From: Morella rubra
Taxonomy: Eukaryota > Streptophyta > Magnoliopsida > Fagales > Myricaceae
DNA: 64,000 nt
Assembly: GCA_003952965.2 (NCBI GenBank)
Contig: CM025850.1
Coordinates: 15,479,553-15,543,552, forward strand
Reading direction: 5' to 3'
Notes under the pieces: generated by a model
What the model saw: only the letters and a program-made list of their open reading frames with translations
What the model was told of the DNA's origin: nothing
The model's database searches: none
Shown: positions 1 to 12,700 of the stretch, in pieces
How the letters are laid out: each line of letters starts with the position of its first letter
Position numbering within the stretch: position 1 is the first letter of the stretch
Program-made: the position numbers and the translations under genes

Positions 1-463
1 CGCCCGGTCATGCTCCTTCGTCGGTACCCACGAGTACGTGGCACCGGAAGTAGCGTCCGGCGGGTCCCACGGCAACGCCGTTGACTGGTGGGCCTTCGGA
101 ATCTTCATATACGAGATGATCTACGGCCGGACACCCTTCGCTGCTGCATCCAACGAGACCACCCTGCGGAACATCATCATAAAAAGCCTCTCGTCTTCCC
201 AACATCCACGGCCTCCAGCACGCTTGAGCTCCACGCGCGGGACCTCATCTCCGGACTCCTAAACAAAGACCCAGTCAGCCGACTCGGGTCGAAGCGTGGG
301 GCCGCTGACTGTCAAGAAGCACCCTTTCTTCAGGAACCTGAACTTCGCGCTCATACGGTCGCTCACTCCGCCAGAGATCCCAAGCCTAAGAAATCCGAAA
401 ACGACGCCGTCGAATCGCGCCGAGAACAATGCTGCACAGTCCACGGCGTTCGAGTACTTCTGA
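1..463 (+). CDS. WAG/PINOID-type AGC protein kinase, C-terminal part (5' truncated, two frameshifts)
   Basis: This is the 3' end of a plant AGC VIII Ser/Thr kinase, nearest in motif content to WAG1/WAG2. Family members phosphorylate PIN auxin-efflux carriers. From position 2 the frame reads the end of the activation segment ([12 protein letters not shown] at 41-49), then DWWAFG (83-100) and an [11 protein letters not shown] block. Further on are the [12 protein letters not shown] and [10 protein letters not shown] blocks and the C-terminal FEYF at 449-460, directly before TGA 461-463. FEYF fits the FxxF PIF motif that docks PDK1. The reading frame breaks twice: two extra bases near 179-180 (after RNII) and one extra T near 310 (after GAAD). 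Together these add 3 nt, so the frame is restored, and residues between them are conserved only in the shifted frame. It could be a pseudogene or contain sequence errors. The upstream lobe lies outside the window. Confidence 0.85.
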
Positions 464-1159
464 GCCAAACGGCGGGATTCGCGCCACGTGTTGACTAGGT
501 GCTGCCAGATTTTGTCACTGGCAGGTGACAGCGACGTGTATATTCGAGCTGTCCTTTTTTTTTCTTTTCCTTATTTTTTTTTGACGTATGGTTAAGTGAC
601 TTTTTATATGTCTGGAGGATATAGAAATATATTTACGTAAAATACGTGGAGGAGGACGAGATATATAATTATTATACGTAGGCAGCGGATGATGTGGATA
701 ATTTTCAGAAGACTGAGCAAATAGTATTCCGACAGGATTGAACCTTAGGAAAACCTCTGTGGGATCATGTGTGCGTTTAACGTTGCCAAATCACGGCTTT
801 GATTATGTCATGGTTACTGTATGGAGCCCCCCATGGCCTTTCTTTTTATGGAAAGGCTTCGGAATTTGGGAAAAAGCAGACCGAGCTCCTTGGGTGACAT
901 TTTTGTGTTCTCTCATTGCCAAGACAGAGAAAAGTAGATTACTTACGACACAAAATTTCTAATGCTTCGATTTTTTTTCCTATCAATAAAATAGTATTAA
1001 AAAGATAAATATATCAAGATCTTTTTAATTTACTTTTTGAATTAGATGATTTTTTCGGATTTATTTTTCGAATTAGACAGTTTAATATCTAAAATGATAG
1101 ACAGACACAGTATATAAGTTTTAGGATATTTATATATATTTTTAAATTGAATGGATTAT
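464..1159. other. Intergenic, 3' of the kinase
   Basis: AT-rich sequence with no convincing coding region. An AATAAA signal occurs near 984-989, but it is over 500 bp past the stop codon and may not belong to the kinase. Confidence 0.5.
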
Positions 1160-1342
1160 GGTACTGTTTGTTCTCTCAATATATTGGGATATGAAAATTT
1201 CCAATAAAATAAATACACTCTAAAATTTTTAACTTTTACACATACACACTTCACCTTTCACAAATTCCAATAAATCTCAATAAAGTAAAGATTCTTAAAA
1301 TTTTGAGAATATTTCTTAAAATTTTGGTAAACAAACACTCCC
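1160..1342. mobile_element. Small MITE-like foldback element
   Basis: About 183 bp. The left end starts GGTACTGTTTGTT and the reverse complement of the right end starts GGGAGTGTTTGTT. Both sides are flanked by TAT, which could be a 3-bp target duplication, though Tourist elements normally duplicate TTA or TAA. The interior is AT-rich with mirrored AAAATTTT blocks. No coding capacity. Confidence 0.5.
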
Positions 1343-1345
1343 TAT

Positions 1346-2543
1346 GTTAGAATAACAGTTGATTTTAGAAACTATGTAACTTTTAAAGAGCTTGGATTAT
1401 AGTAGAATAAGAGTGGATTATCGGAAGCATAGATCATTTTATTGATTTGTAGACCATCTTCATTTCGACCCGGCCAAATAAGGAAAATGAAAAGGAGAGG
1501 GGGAGCAAAGACAAAAAAAATATGTCACTTGGAGAGGGTGGCTAACAACCATAAAATAAAAAGATATACACAAATTTAATACCAATAAATACACCAAATA
1601 AAATTACTACTAGATTCCTCACTGTGTTAAACCTTTTTTAAAGATAACGTTCATGTACCAACCTAGAAAAAAGAAAGAAAAAGAGAAGGTTCAGTGTACC
1701 AAATCTGTCAGTTCATAATTCAACAATTTCAATCCAAAACCTTCCTCAAGTTTAATTTAATATAACAATAATTCCTCTCGAATTTAATATTCAATGCAAC
1801 AACCGAAATCACCTGGTACTATATTATAGGTTTCCACTTTCCCCGGCCTGTAACTAAGGGAACTTATATATAGTTATAACCTCTTGTAAAAGCAGGATCC
1901 TTTTCACAAGTTTCCAAAATTATACGAAAACCCAGTATTTTGCACAGTAGAAGGCTCTTTAATTTGTCTGTATATATATAGCTTTTTGAGGTATATTATT
2001 TTATAAGGAATATAAATTTCCTTGCCTGCCACAAACGATATAAAAGACAGCACTATCAGCTTAAAAAGATGTTGCGAGCAGTTCTTCCCATTTCCACATC
2101 TAGATTGATTACGCTTTTGCAGGACACGATCTAGCATGCCACCACCTCCATGCAATATAACAATTTTTCCACTTGCAATTTGCATGCTTTTTTCCGCTTA
2201 AAAAAAGGGGGACGTTTCGATGTTGCGTTTGCGTGCTACTTTCCTTTTTTGCTACTTTTATGGTCCTTTTTTTTTCTTTTTGTGAATCTGTATATTTATT
2301 TATTCTGATCCATTGGATAACATCGTTTTCAGGGAGTATAAACGACAACCTTTCACAAGTCTTACGCCACTAGTTACCACCAAGAAAGGCAAAAAATAAA
2401 CATTCTGAGGCAAGTGGTACCAACTTAGCTACTTATCTTTTTAGCATAAAAGACGTTTTCTTTGTTACTATCGAAGACAAACACTCTTGATAAACCAAAG
2501 TTTAACGGTAGTTACTAGGTTGAGGAAAAGCGGAAAAGTTATC
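1346..2543. other. Intergenic AT-rich DNA
   Basis: No gene, RNA or bounded repeat recognised. Short open frames near 1904-2373 overlap on both strands and match no family known to me. Confidence 0.4.
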
Positions 2544-3070
2544 CAAATTATTCTTCATTTTTCGGCGATAATGGTGCTCATATGATTATGTTTAGATAGA
2601 GAGCATCAGATTAAGATACCCCTCTAATTTCTTAATCGATTTGGATGGTCCCATTCAAATGGACAAAGTATGCATGACATCTTGAGTGTTCAATATTACT
2701 TGTGTTGATTGTTGGACAATGTTAATCTCACATCATTAAATCATTAAATATATGTTGTGTCTTTTTTCTCTACATTGAATTCTCTTATTTATCAGCAATT
2801 TAAAAAGTATCTTAATACTAGGGCATCAAAGCAAAGAGTTCTTTAAAAATTATTTTCATTTTTCAGCGATAATTGTTTTGTTGTATTGATACGATTATGC
2901 CTAGATAAAATGCATCATATCAAGACTTGTATTAGTCTATTGGAATGGTTCAATTCAAAAAAAGATAGATAAAACATGATATAATTTATTTTAATTAGTT
3001 TTCTTCTTTAAATTAGATCATTAAATTTGCCAATAATTTAGAAAAGTACGTGAATTCGAGGGCATTAGTC
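2544..3070. repeat. Diverged tandem duplication, two units of about 230-290 bp
   Basis: Unit 1 (about 2544-2830) and unit 2 (about 2846-3070) share ordered blocks: ATTTTTCGGCGATAAT / ATTTTTCAGCGATAAT, then GATTATG..TAGATA, GCATCA, ATGGT(C)C.ATTCAAA, CATTAAAT, and AATTTA.AAAAGTA ending in AGGGCAT. Spacing is roughly kept with small indels. No coding content. Confidence 0.6.
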
Positions 3071-5830
3071 TTTTGTCTCCACCTTTTAACCTTCGATTAC
3101 TTATTCACATATTAAGCAACATATTCATTCAGAAAAGACATGAACAAGATATATACTGAACCAATTTGTTTGGTTAATGGGGGAGATTAACGTTGACAGT
3201 ATAAACTTCCAATCTCGAAGTAAGTCCACTGAACAAGAATATTTACGGGGTCAGGTTTACTAGAAGAGCATAAATCTCCCACAAAGTCCGTTGCATTTTT
3301 TGACTGAAAAAAGTTGTTCGTCTCCGTTCCAGTGAACGTTAAAGAGGGCACCCATTAATATGCGCAGAGCAGACCGTGGGAATAAGGAATCATGTAACGC
3401 ACAAGAGGGGCAAAAGCCTGATCCGATCGATGGCTCAGATTCTCTCATAAAGGTCTAACCCTTTTATCTCTCTTTTTAAAATCATAATTAGGTTTTTAAA
3501 TCATTGGATGATAATAATTTAGTTGAAATCAAAACCCCCCCGAAAAAGCGTGTACAAAGGGAAAGAAACTGGTGTTTTGCAGAAGCCGAGGTTTGGAAGA
3601 AGACTTTCAAGGACTTCTCAGCAATCACTCGCTAAGGAGGGGTGTGAGGAGCACGTATCATATCAAAGGCCGTGCATGAGTCCTTGAGGGGAAGGGCGTA
3701 CCCTACACTAAGGACTTTCGGCCTGGGGGGGGGGGGGGAATGGAAAGAGTAAAGAGTGGGGACTGACTGAGGAAGCCCAAGTGACAACACATGGGTATGT
3801 CCATGTGAATACCTGCCAACCAGGCAGCCCTACCAGCTCACTTTAAAGCTCTGTTCCCCTTCTTGTCCAAAGCCCTACCCCACTCGATCCCAGCACCAAA
3901 AGCCAGCCACGGCTGTCACGCACACCCACTCACGTTCACACACGTTGCGTTTATTCTTCTTTTGGTCTCCAACTTATGACCCCACCATTGCTACAACATC
4001 ACTTGCATGTGCCCATCAACTCGGCTGTTAACTTGCAATTGCAAAGGATGAAGAGAGATCTCTGCCTGAAATTGGATGAGGATCTTTTTAATTTTTTATT
4101 CATACAGAGATATGGAGTTCTATGTTGTCTGCAATTTTTTATTCGCGAAAAATTTATATTATTAAACACTTTATTCAGATCATTTTAAATAATATAAAAT
4201 TTATGACTATTTCTCTTTAAATTACATTTGAAATAATCTTGATATAAAAGATAGAAGAGTGGCAGATATGAATGCTATGAAGCACTCTAAGAAACAAGAT
4301 AAAACCAAATGAGAGCCCATAAATGATAATGTGTGATATGATTGGAGAAAGAAGGTAGGGCTAATCAATGAGCAACGGCTGCATTATTTGCCATTAAATA
4401 TCTCTTTTTTCTTTTGGTGGAGAAGTTCACAAATCCTTTCTCATGTTCGTTTTATTTTAGTTAGTTAGGATTGGGTATACCCTTGCCTTTAAGGAGTTAG
4501 TTATGATGGAAGATTTAACATGTTCCCTTTCTTAGCATCCATGGAGTTGGTACATTGTTTGTTATATAGGTCGGATCAATTATAAGTCACTCACAACTAT
4601 AAATTATAAATGTGTGGAATATATGGTTGAACTGCAATAATTTATAGATACTTCCAATATTATTAAGATACTAAGCAGTAGATGTGATATATTATAACTA
4701 TTCAAGAAAGATGCTAACCATATCTAAATATTATTAACTTACAATAACTAATCAAGATTATTTTCAAAGTTCCTCAAAATTATCAATTTTAATGTAAATA
4801 GGATTTGGCTTTATATTATTCTGATATATCTTCGATAGCTTTTGGCAAACTAAAATTTTAACCCTTTACAATTTTATTATCATTACAATTATCTCTCTCG
4901 TCATTTTTTCACAAACTTTTTTCACTTTTTTCACTCACTTTTTTTCCAACTTTTTCATTCTCTTCTTCAACTTTTTACCAATTCTCAAAATTTTACTCTA
5001 AAATTTTGCTTCCAAATGCCATGAAACTCTAACTGACAGCATAAAATATTATTAATGCATAAGAACATTTAAATAAAAAGAGTGCCAACGAGAGGAAGAG
5101 TGTTGATAGAAAAAAAAAACATAAAAATATAACAAAAATATATATATATATATATAACAGCATGACATGATTAAAAAAAAGGCATGGAAACCTCTATGGC
5201 ACATGCCAAGTGGGTTCATGAAATAAAAAAAAAAAAAAGTGTATGTATAACATAGATAGTTTAATGTATTTGGAAGACAAAGTTAAAGATTCACATGACT
5301 ATGTACACATGTCGGTAGAGTTGTGTTTCCATATCTGGAATCGGGAACAGAAGTAAACAAGCTGTGGAAAAGTCAAATAATTCATAGGAAGCGAAGAGGG
5401 ATTCGGGGATGACTTGCTTTAGTTGAGGGTCTGCTTTTCGATGGGGCCGCGCGACTTCGTCTATATTGAACAGTTGACTTCGACTACAACATCCATACAT
5501 AATTGAATTCATCTTGTCAGAAAATCATAGAGAATTGTCGGGTTAAGAGCAAAAATGTATAAAACTTTGGTCTGAGTGATGGCCTACAAAAGAAATTCCA
5601 ACCCAGATATGATTGAGCAGGAAAATTGCCAGTTATATGTGTCTCGATGTTTGAGGTTTTTATACGAATAGTGAAAATTGAATTCACATAAATAACCGAG
5701 ATTGGACACCCAATGTCCTGCAAACTTAGATCTCTCAAGCAAATTTTAATTAGGATATATTCTCTAAGGACACGAAATTGTTGACTAGGTCATTTTGATT
5801 TTTTTTTACGATATATTGCATAAGACAATG
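3071..5830. other. Intergenic DNA with simple repeats
   Basis: No gene recognised over about 2.8 kb. It contains a 14-G run (3725-3738), a (TA)n run (about 5140-5156), and a possible foldback near 4838-5021 whose ends share TTTGG..AAAATTTTA in inverted orientation. The GC-richer stretch at 3550-3960 has no sustained open frame. Confidence 0.4.
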
Positions 5831-6000
5831 AGTTTTTTTAATTTTCTAGATTGAAAAAAGGGTCAAAACTTCACCCACATGTTATTGGGGATTTTAGGTG
5901 TCTCCATTCTCTAAGTCATTTCACTGACCTAGGTATCTCTATCATGAGTTTTTAAAATTTTCGTCATAGAAAAAAGGGTCAAATCTTCATCCACGTGTTA
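5831..6000 (+). repeat. Direct repeat, two copies about 55 bp long, 115 bp apart
   Basis: Copies at about 5831-5884 and 5946-6000 share GAGTTTTT, AATTTTC, GAAAAAAGGGTCAAA and CTTCAYCCACRTGTTA in the same order and orientation, so a short local duplication is visible. No function is apparent. Confidence 0.6.
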
Positions 6001-7544
6001 AAGAATCCTTTTAAATAGAACAACCAAAACTCATGAAACAGCTAGCTGGAGACAATTTGACGCAAAAGTCAATTTATAGAATTTTGTATTAACAGTTAAT
6101 CTATAAAGCATGATCTTCTTTTTTGCCCAAGCCTTATAATAATCATGTTAACAATACTATCTTATTAATTATCAGAATAGTGCGAATCTTACTTTATGAC
6201 TAATATATCTATCTCTTCAAATTTACTTTGATCACTAGCATTGAAATGAAAGAGAATAAAAAAATAAGTATAATTTTAGCAGTAATTAATACAGATTTAA
6301 TAAACTAGATTTTACCAGGTGAAAGTAGGTGGAAACAGCTTGAATTGCGCCAAGCCTAATTGTGCCCTAATGACCGTTCTGACACTAGTCACTCTATAAC
6401 ACATGCCCTGTTCATTAGAGTTTTAATTATGGTAGATTATGGAATCTCAAATTCTAGATTGTATTAATCATACTTTTCTTGGACCACTGCAAAACCCATT
6501 TTTTAACCAGTCTTATCAAATTGTGTTGATCATGAACTACTAGTTTTTTTCTTCTCAATTTGTTTCGCAAGTCAAGATTTAACTGTTAAATTTGTGTTAG
6601 GTGTCATATATTTTTGTCATTTTCTAATTAGATATTTACTTAGAGAGTCACAATTTAGAATAAACAAAGCCTAATTTTTCTAAACCTTAAAGCTTTCTTC
6701 TTTTAGGTAGCTGTAACCTTAATTAACTTCATTTTTCCCGAAGACTAAAGAAGCAAAAGCATTTGCATCTAGAGAAGGAGGATGAGATTGTCGTTTAATT
6801 AATATTTGTTTTGGTTCTATCTTGGATACTATATATGTTATATGTATCTTTGTTCAGGTCAATGACCGGAGTGAATCCACTGTATCTTCTTCGACAGTAC
6901 GTTACCAGTAATGTTCCGTTCGTAGCCCATATTCATTTTCCGCAATCTACTCCGGTGAATCGGCTCTTGTGATTGCCGGAATCTTTGGGTAATTGTTTAG
7001 TCAAGTCTGCATGCAGTCTGCTTAATTATGCTTTGCAACACTATCAAGTTCTTTCTCCGGCCTCTGTCAGATCTTTTCTGGGACTCTTCTTAGGGAAGCT
7101 AAGATTTATAGCCGTTTCAAAATTTGTAACATGGTATTTGTTTCTAAAATTTTAGTTATAATAAAATAATTATACAAAATTATCTCTTTTCACTTTTTTT
7201 GTCAATAAAAATAAATATAAAAAATTATTTAAAGTAATTTTTTTTTTTTTACTTATTTCGCCAATTTGAAAGATTTGCTTGGAATATTCTACCTGTATGT
7301 GCAAGCTAAGTTTAATTTGTTCCCAAAATTCTCTGGATCCTCTAATTACCTTTTATCAGTACTATGCCTTTTTTTTTTTTTCTTTTTTCCCTTGTATCAC
7401 TACTATGCCTTGTTTGTTAGCAAAAATATGAAACAGTTTTCCATATATTTTTTCCTGAGCCCTTTTTATCAGGCAAGTTTGGCGCTCCTCTTCAATGACT
7501 CAATTGCATAAATCTAGGCAACAAATTATTTTTTCAAAAAATTA
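6001..7544. other. Intergenic AT-rich DNA
   Basis: No gene recognised. A weak inverted pair (GCCCTGTTCATT near 6403, AATAAACAAAGCC near 6660) may mark an old MITE, but borders are unclear. Confidence 0.35.
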
Positions 7545-7750
7545 AGGCTTAATTACACCCACTGTCATGCGGTATAAGAAAATTTTAAATTAACCCTTAA
7601 GATAAAAAAAGTTACAAATTAATTTTTGTAGTAAGATTTTTATTAATGACATAAACCTAAACACTTGATTAATTTGTAACTTTTTTTATCAAAAGTATTA
7701 ATTTATAAAAAAAAAAATTGTACTACATAGATTGTGAGTGTATTTATATC
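7545..7750. mobile_element. Foldback MITE-like element
   Basis: A palindromic segment of about 205 bp. The outer arms GGCTTAATTACACCCACTGT and (inverted) TGATATAAATACACTCACAA are related. The inner arms AAAAAAAGTTACAAATTAA and TTAATTTGTAACTTTTTTT are near-perfect inverted copies. No target duplication was resolved. No coding capacity. Confidence 0.55.
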
Positions 7751-8329
7751 AAAAATTAATTTTATTTTTATATTTTGTCCTCCAAATTCTACTCTAGTGA
7801 AATTGGTCAGCAAAAATTTATTTCCTGGTCTTTAGCAATGTGAGGGCATCATGTGGTGTTGTAAGAGGTTTCCATAGATTTCACAAAGTGTTGCCACAGA
7901 AAGAATAGGAGGACTACACGTACACATTTCAGACGTGGATGGAGCAAGTGGCCGTCAGTCGTCTTAATGTAGTAAAACGATGCTGTGACAGTAGGAAAAC
8001 ATAGCAGAACGACGTGGGCAGCAGGCCAAGTAGACGTCCGGTACTTTCTTTACAAGTCATCAAGAAATATTCAAAGTCAATGGTGGTGTGTGGATGACGA
8101 AGCTGATGTTGGCTCCGCGTCAGGTCATACAGCTTTCTATCTTTAATGGGTCCCACTGTCAGTTGAAAAACCGCTAGTCGCTACGCCATTGGTGGTTCAG
8201 CCTCTGCCCTCTGCTCTCTGCCCTCTGCCGAAGACGGCGTCGCACGCCGTGCTGCTTCTTCAATTTCCTTTAATTACAAAAACTATCACTCCTGAAAAAA
8301 AGGTCAAAAAGAAAGACACGTTGAAGTGC
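7751..8329. other. Intergenic DNA
   Basis: No gene recognised. The open frame across 7929-8156 (- strand) has no recognisable domain. A CCTCTGCCCTCTGCTCTCTG micro-repeat lies near 8200-8227. Confidence 0.35.
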
Positions 8330-8485
8330 AGATGGATGGAAGAAGGCAGGAGGGTCACGTGAGCGTGCATGACTTCGGCCTAGGGATAGTATGGGTCCTA
8401 GTCTTACGTGGCCTACGCCTGTGGACTGTACGATAGGTCATCTTGTAGGCCTGCCACGTAGGGCATAGGGCTATATACCAGGAGA
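8316..8485. repeat. Downstream flank shared by F-box copies A and B
   Basis: This stretch (GACACGTTGAAGTGCA ... GGCAGGAGGGTCACGTGAGC ... GTCCTAGTCTTACGTGGCC ... GGCCTGCCACGTA) recurs at about 17334-17497, downstream of copy B. It shows that the duplicated unit extends over 1 kb past the stop codon. It contains several ACGT-core (G-box-like) motifs. Whether they are functional cannot be seen. Confidence 0.75.
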
Positions 8486-9553
8486 GAGGCGTTGGCAAAC
8501 CATGGGGTTGTTCAGTCATTCCTTGAGAATTTTTATTAACCGAACAAGCTTATATCATTCTCTTATCACAAATAAAAATAAAAATAAAAAATTTCATATT
8601 CTAAAATTTTAATATATAAATATAATTAATTTTAAATTTTTTTAAATAAAATAACTTTAAAATAATCTTTCATTATACTTTTCCACTCATTTTCTCCTGC
8701 TCCTAGAAATTTTTAATTTTTATATAAGTTCTCGTAGAACCCAATAAAATTTCTGTCTTCTCAACTTCCGTAAATTCTTTCATAATTTTTTTTTCTTTGA
8801 CCATGTTCTCATAAAATCCATTATAAGCTCGAAATGTTCTGTTTTTAAGATTTTTATAGAATTTGTAAATATTAATGCATATTGGAGTTTTATAAGTGTT
8901 TGTATAAAAATTAGTAAAATTTTTATAGATATTTAATTTTATAAAAAGACTTAAATAGAGATGATTTGATATAATTTTTAATAAAAATATTAGAATTGGG
9001 TGAAAAAATATATAGAAGATTTGTTATAATTTTTTTTAAAAAAATATTAGAATTCATGTAAATAGTTGTTAAAGTTTGTGTAAAATTTTTTGAAAGTTAG
9101 GATGTTTGTTTTGTAAATTTTATTACATTTAGTATAACCTATAATACTTTTACAAACGAACATATTCCAAATTTTATCAACTTTAACAAAATAACAATTA
9201 CACGGACAGTGACTCAATATAAAGCAAAGAACTAAGATCCTATATAATTTCTTTCCCGTATGACTAGCAAACCATCATTCTCATCAAAATTATACAATAA
9301 AATAACTTCAAAATAATCTATTCTCTATTAAAACATCATTTTTATTAAAAAATAAATATAGAAATAATCTCTATTTTTTTTTTCTTTCTCTACTTCTCAC
9401 AAAACTTAATAAACTATCTCCTCAGTTTTAACAACACTTCCTAAATATTTCAAAATTTTAAAGTTTTCAAACGGGTTTGGATTTCATCTAACTCCCATAT
9501 GTTTTACTTTTTTTTTTCACTGCATTCTCGCAAAACACAATAAATGTCCGGGT
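8486..9553. mobile_element. About 1.07-kb insertion specific to the copy A downstream flank
   Basis: In copy B the shared flank runs without a break from CTATATATCAGG into CATCAACTTTAACAGATTAA (about 17485-17518). In copy A those two blocks are separated by this AT-rich tract. Inside it is an inverted pair near 9095-9165 (GGATGTTTGTTTTGTAAATTT / ACTTTTACAAACGAACATATTCC). Copies at 9174-9259 and 9555-9645 form a direct repeat. It is probably a composite of MITE-like insertions. No coding capacity. Confidence 0.5.
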
Positions 9554-9776
9554 TTCATCAACTTTAACAGATTAATAATTACGAAGTCAGTGACTCAATA
9601 TAAGGCACGAGAACTAGAATCCTATGCAATTTCCCGAATTGCATGCTACATTTTTCAGTCATGGGGGTCGCAAACTATTGTGTTCCTGATACAATATAAT
9701 ACTACCACAAAATAAGATTTGAGTCCAGCACACAAGTCACCGACAAGTCATTTTAATTGAAGGCGCCAACAAAAGG

Positions 9777-12700
9777 CTAGTCCAGGTTCAAGAAAGCTTC
9801 TGTAAAGAAATCGTAGTCAGAGATATCGCTGCCCCCCGAGTCAAAATACCCATATCCATCAGACAACGAGAACACAGATGCGAAGTCATCATCAAAAGAT
9901 CCACTATCATGAATTTCGGCATCAAACTCATAGTCAGAAGTGGAATCACATGGAGACCGCAAGCGTTTGATACTGTCCGCACATCTTCTTCCCAAATCCC
10001 CTGTCAGAGTGACATTAAAACACTGGCGCAGGTCAAGTGATTCAATTTTAGGACAACCACCAAGTATGGCCAGCAAGCCGTCATCAGTCAGCTTATTTCC
10101 AAAAAGCTGGAGGTGGCGTAATTCGGGCATGCTCCCTGCAATAGCAAGTGCATCCTCATCACACTCCATGCGAGGTCGTCTGTAGCCCTGGTTGTTAAAT
10201 TTGAGTGATTTCAAAAGAGGACAACAGCGACCCACAGCTTCCAGAGATTCTTTTGACAATGAACAGTAGGAAAAGTCAAGCTCCTCCAATAATGGAAGCT
10301 TCTCAGCTGCTTCGCTCAATCCCTCATCTGAAATGCTGTAGCAACATACAAGTCGAAGGCGTCTGAGCTGACTTGAACTGTTAAAATGCCACAAACAAGA
10401 TGTCCCAAAATGAACAAGCAATTTTAAACAGATAGGCAATAAAAATACGTTGTAATTATTCTATTATGCCAAAAATTTTGGAGTGGGAGACAACTATAGA
10501 CAGACAAACCAAGAGGGAGGAAGGCAGCTAAAAATACAGTGGCAGGGGTAGGGGAAATAAGCTCACTTGCCCATTAATCAAACACAAGCAAACTACTCCA
10601 AGTCTGTAACTCATCAAGGGAAAACACAGATACAGTTCATATTAGTACTGTCATTATCTGCGGAAATTCATGGACCTATAAATGAGTGTAGGCTCATATA
10701 TTTGACAAGCTTTTAAAGAAAGAAGCTTTCTTTAATAAAGGGTAACTATAACTTATCTATTAAGAAAATACAGGCCAACTACACAATTGCCCCGTGGCAC
10801 AATATTAGATAAGCCACTACTGCACCAATTATATAGCTAGTTAAAACAGCCCAAGGGGTAAATAATCACATAAGAGATCTGTGATTTAAACAAGAAGAGA
10901 AGAACCCAAACTGACTGATACTTGAACAATTTCCATTTACAATGCAAATGTAGATTGAACAGTCAAGTTGGACAAAAGAACAATGGCAAACTGTCGGTAA
11001 ACTAAATCTACTTCTTCGTCAATTGACTGGATCAATGGGATAGCAATGAACCACTCATGTGCGCAAGATTGACAAAACAGATGGAAACGGGCACCCATCC
11101 AAAACCCCACCTCTCCTCCTGCCCCCCAAAACCAAGTGTGGCAATCCTTTTCAAAAGAATTTTTACTTCAAGGAGGCAAAAATTGGACAAAAGATGGCAC
11201 ACAGTTAATGCGTAACATTTTTGGTTCATATACAGCCATCAAAGTCTAATGACTATGCATATATATCAAGGAGGTGACATCTTAGCATAACCAATGGAAT
11301 TGGATCATCTGCCGGAGTTTGCTGAATGTGTATAAAGTAGACATTAACTAAAGCTCCCTCCCTTTCTTAGTCTGTATAAAGAAAGCGGAATGGTACACAA
11401 ATTATCCAAGACAAACCCTGATCAATTCTTCCTCAACAAATCAAAGCACATTAATGGAGTGAGGATCCTGAATAATATAACTTGAAGATTCCATCAGAGA
11501 ACAATTCAAACCATTTTCCAGAAGTATGTTCCACCATATACGAATCTGGCTCCTTTTGCTGGAATGTTCGAGTTGAACATGATTGTTTTAAATATTACAA
11601 TATCCTTTGGATGATCATTCACGCCACATCCTAGTCCAATTAATCTTTCTTTTTTGTTGCCTAACAGGCTCTTGTCTAGCAGCAAGGGACCACATGCAAC
11701 ACCTTACACTGTGAAAGCTAAGAAACATTAACTCAGAGAGAGTATAACCCCGAACAATCACAAACTGTTTCATAAAAGTGATTTTGATATTCTTACATTC
11801 GAAGAGACGGCAAGAATGTCATCCAATAAAAAAGTTTGCATCTTAAGCTGAAGATGAAGAATGTGTAAAGTAAAATATCACTTTTATACAAGCGGTCCTA
11901 CAGCGTGTTTTTGCTTTTGTTATGGGCTAACGTTTTGTTACCTAGATAAAACTTTGGGATTTTGGTAATAGCCACAAGAGGCCAGAAAAAACAAGACGAG
12001 TAAAAGCAAAGGCCAAAAATTCGAGAAATCCATGTTGGTGATAGCCAAGATAAATATCAATAGTGTATGTTAACAGCTACAATGTTATGGAACCTTTGAT
12101 ACAAGCAATACAAATTGTGAATGCCGGTAATAGAACTCTGCTGCAAATTAGCAAGATTACACCAATAATAGGGTACAGTATGTAATTGAAGAAACCCATG
12201 TGGTGGACTGACGAGAGAAACATAGACCGAGTACATAAGGAGCTGCAATGGTGAAGGATGCATACGCGTGCTTGATTCGATGAGCATACAAGTAATGGTG
12301 GAGCTAGTAGTTAATCTTTGGGGAGACAATTAATGTTATGATGCTTTTACCTATTTTATGTATCTATCTTTCTACACACATGAACAAAAATTCTAGTATC
12401 TATACATCAACAAAAATGAGTCTACACACTAGGTATCTATAAATAAGGATAACTCAAGATGTAAGCAACAAAGCATTTCGTAAATTGTAAGGTGTATAAA
12501 AAAAAAAGATATTGATCAAACCTGTAAATTAGCCACATTAATATTCCGAGTTTGAATAAAGGCGAAAAAAATTCCATACAAAATTTCACCCAATATTATA
12601 ATTTTCCCTTCCGCATATGAGAGAGATGGCAGAGTTTAAGGGACTTGAAAAAATATGGGGGAAAACCACACGCTTACAGTTTTTGGAACAAGGACATCTT

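Noticed and set aside
6400..6680. Possible MITE with ends near GCCCTGTTCATT and AATAAACAAAGCC
   Set aside because: Inverted similarity is weak and no target duplication could be seen.
9940..10185. 81-codon + strand open frame present in all three F-box copies
   Set aside because: It is antisense to the LRR exon; its conservation follows from the real coding strand.
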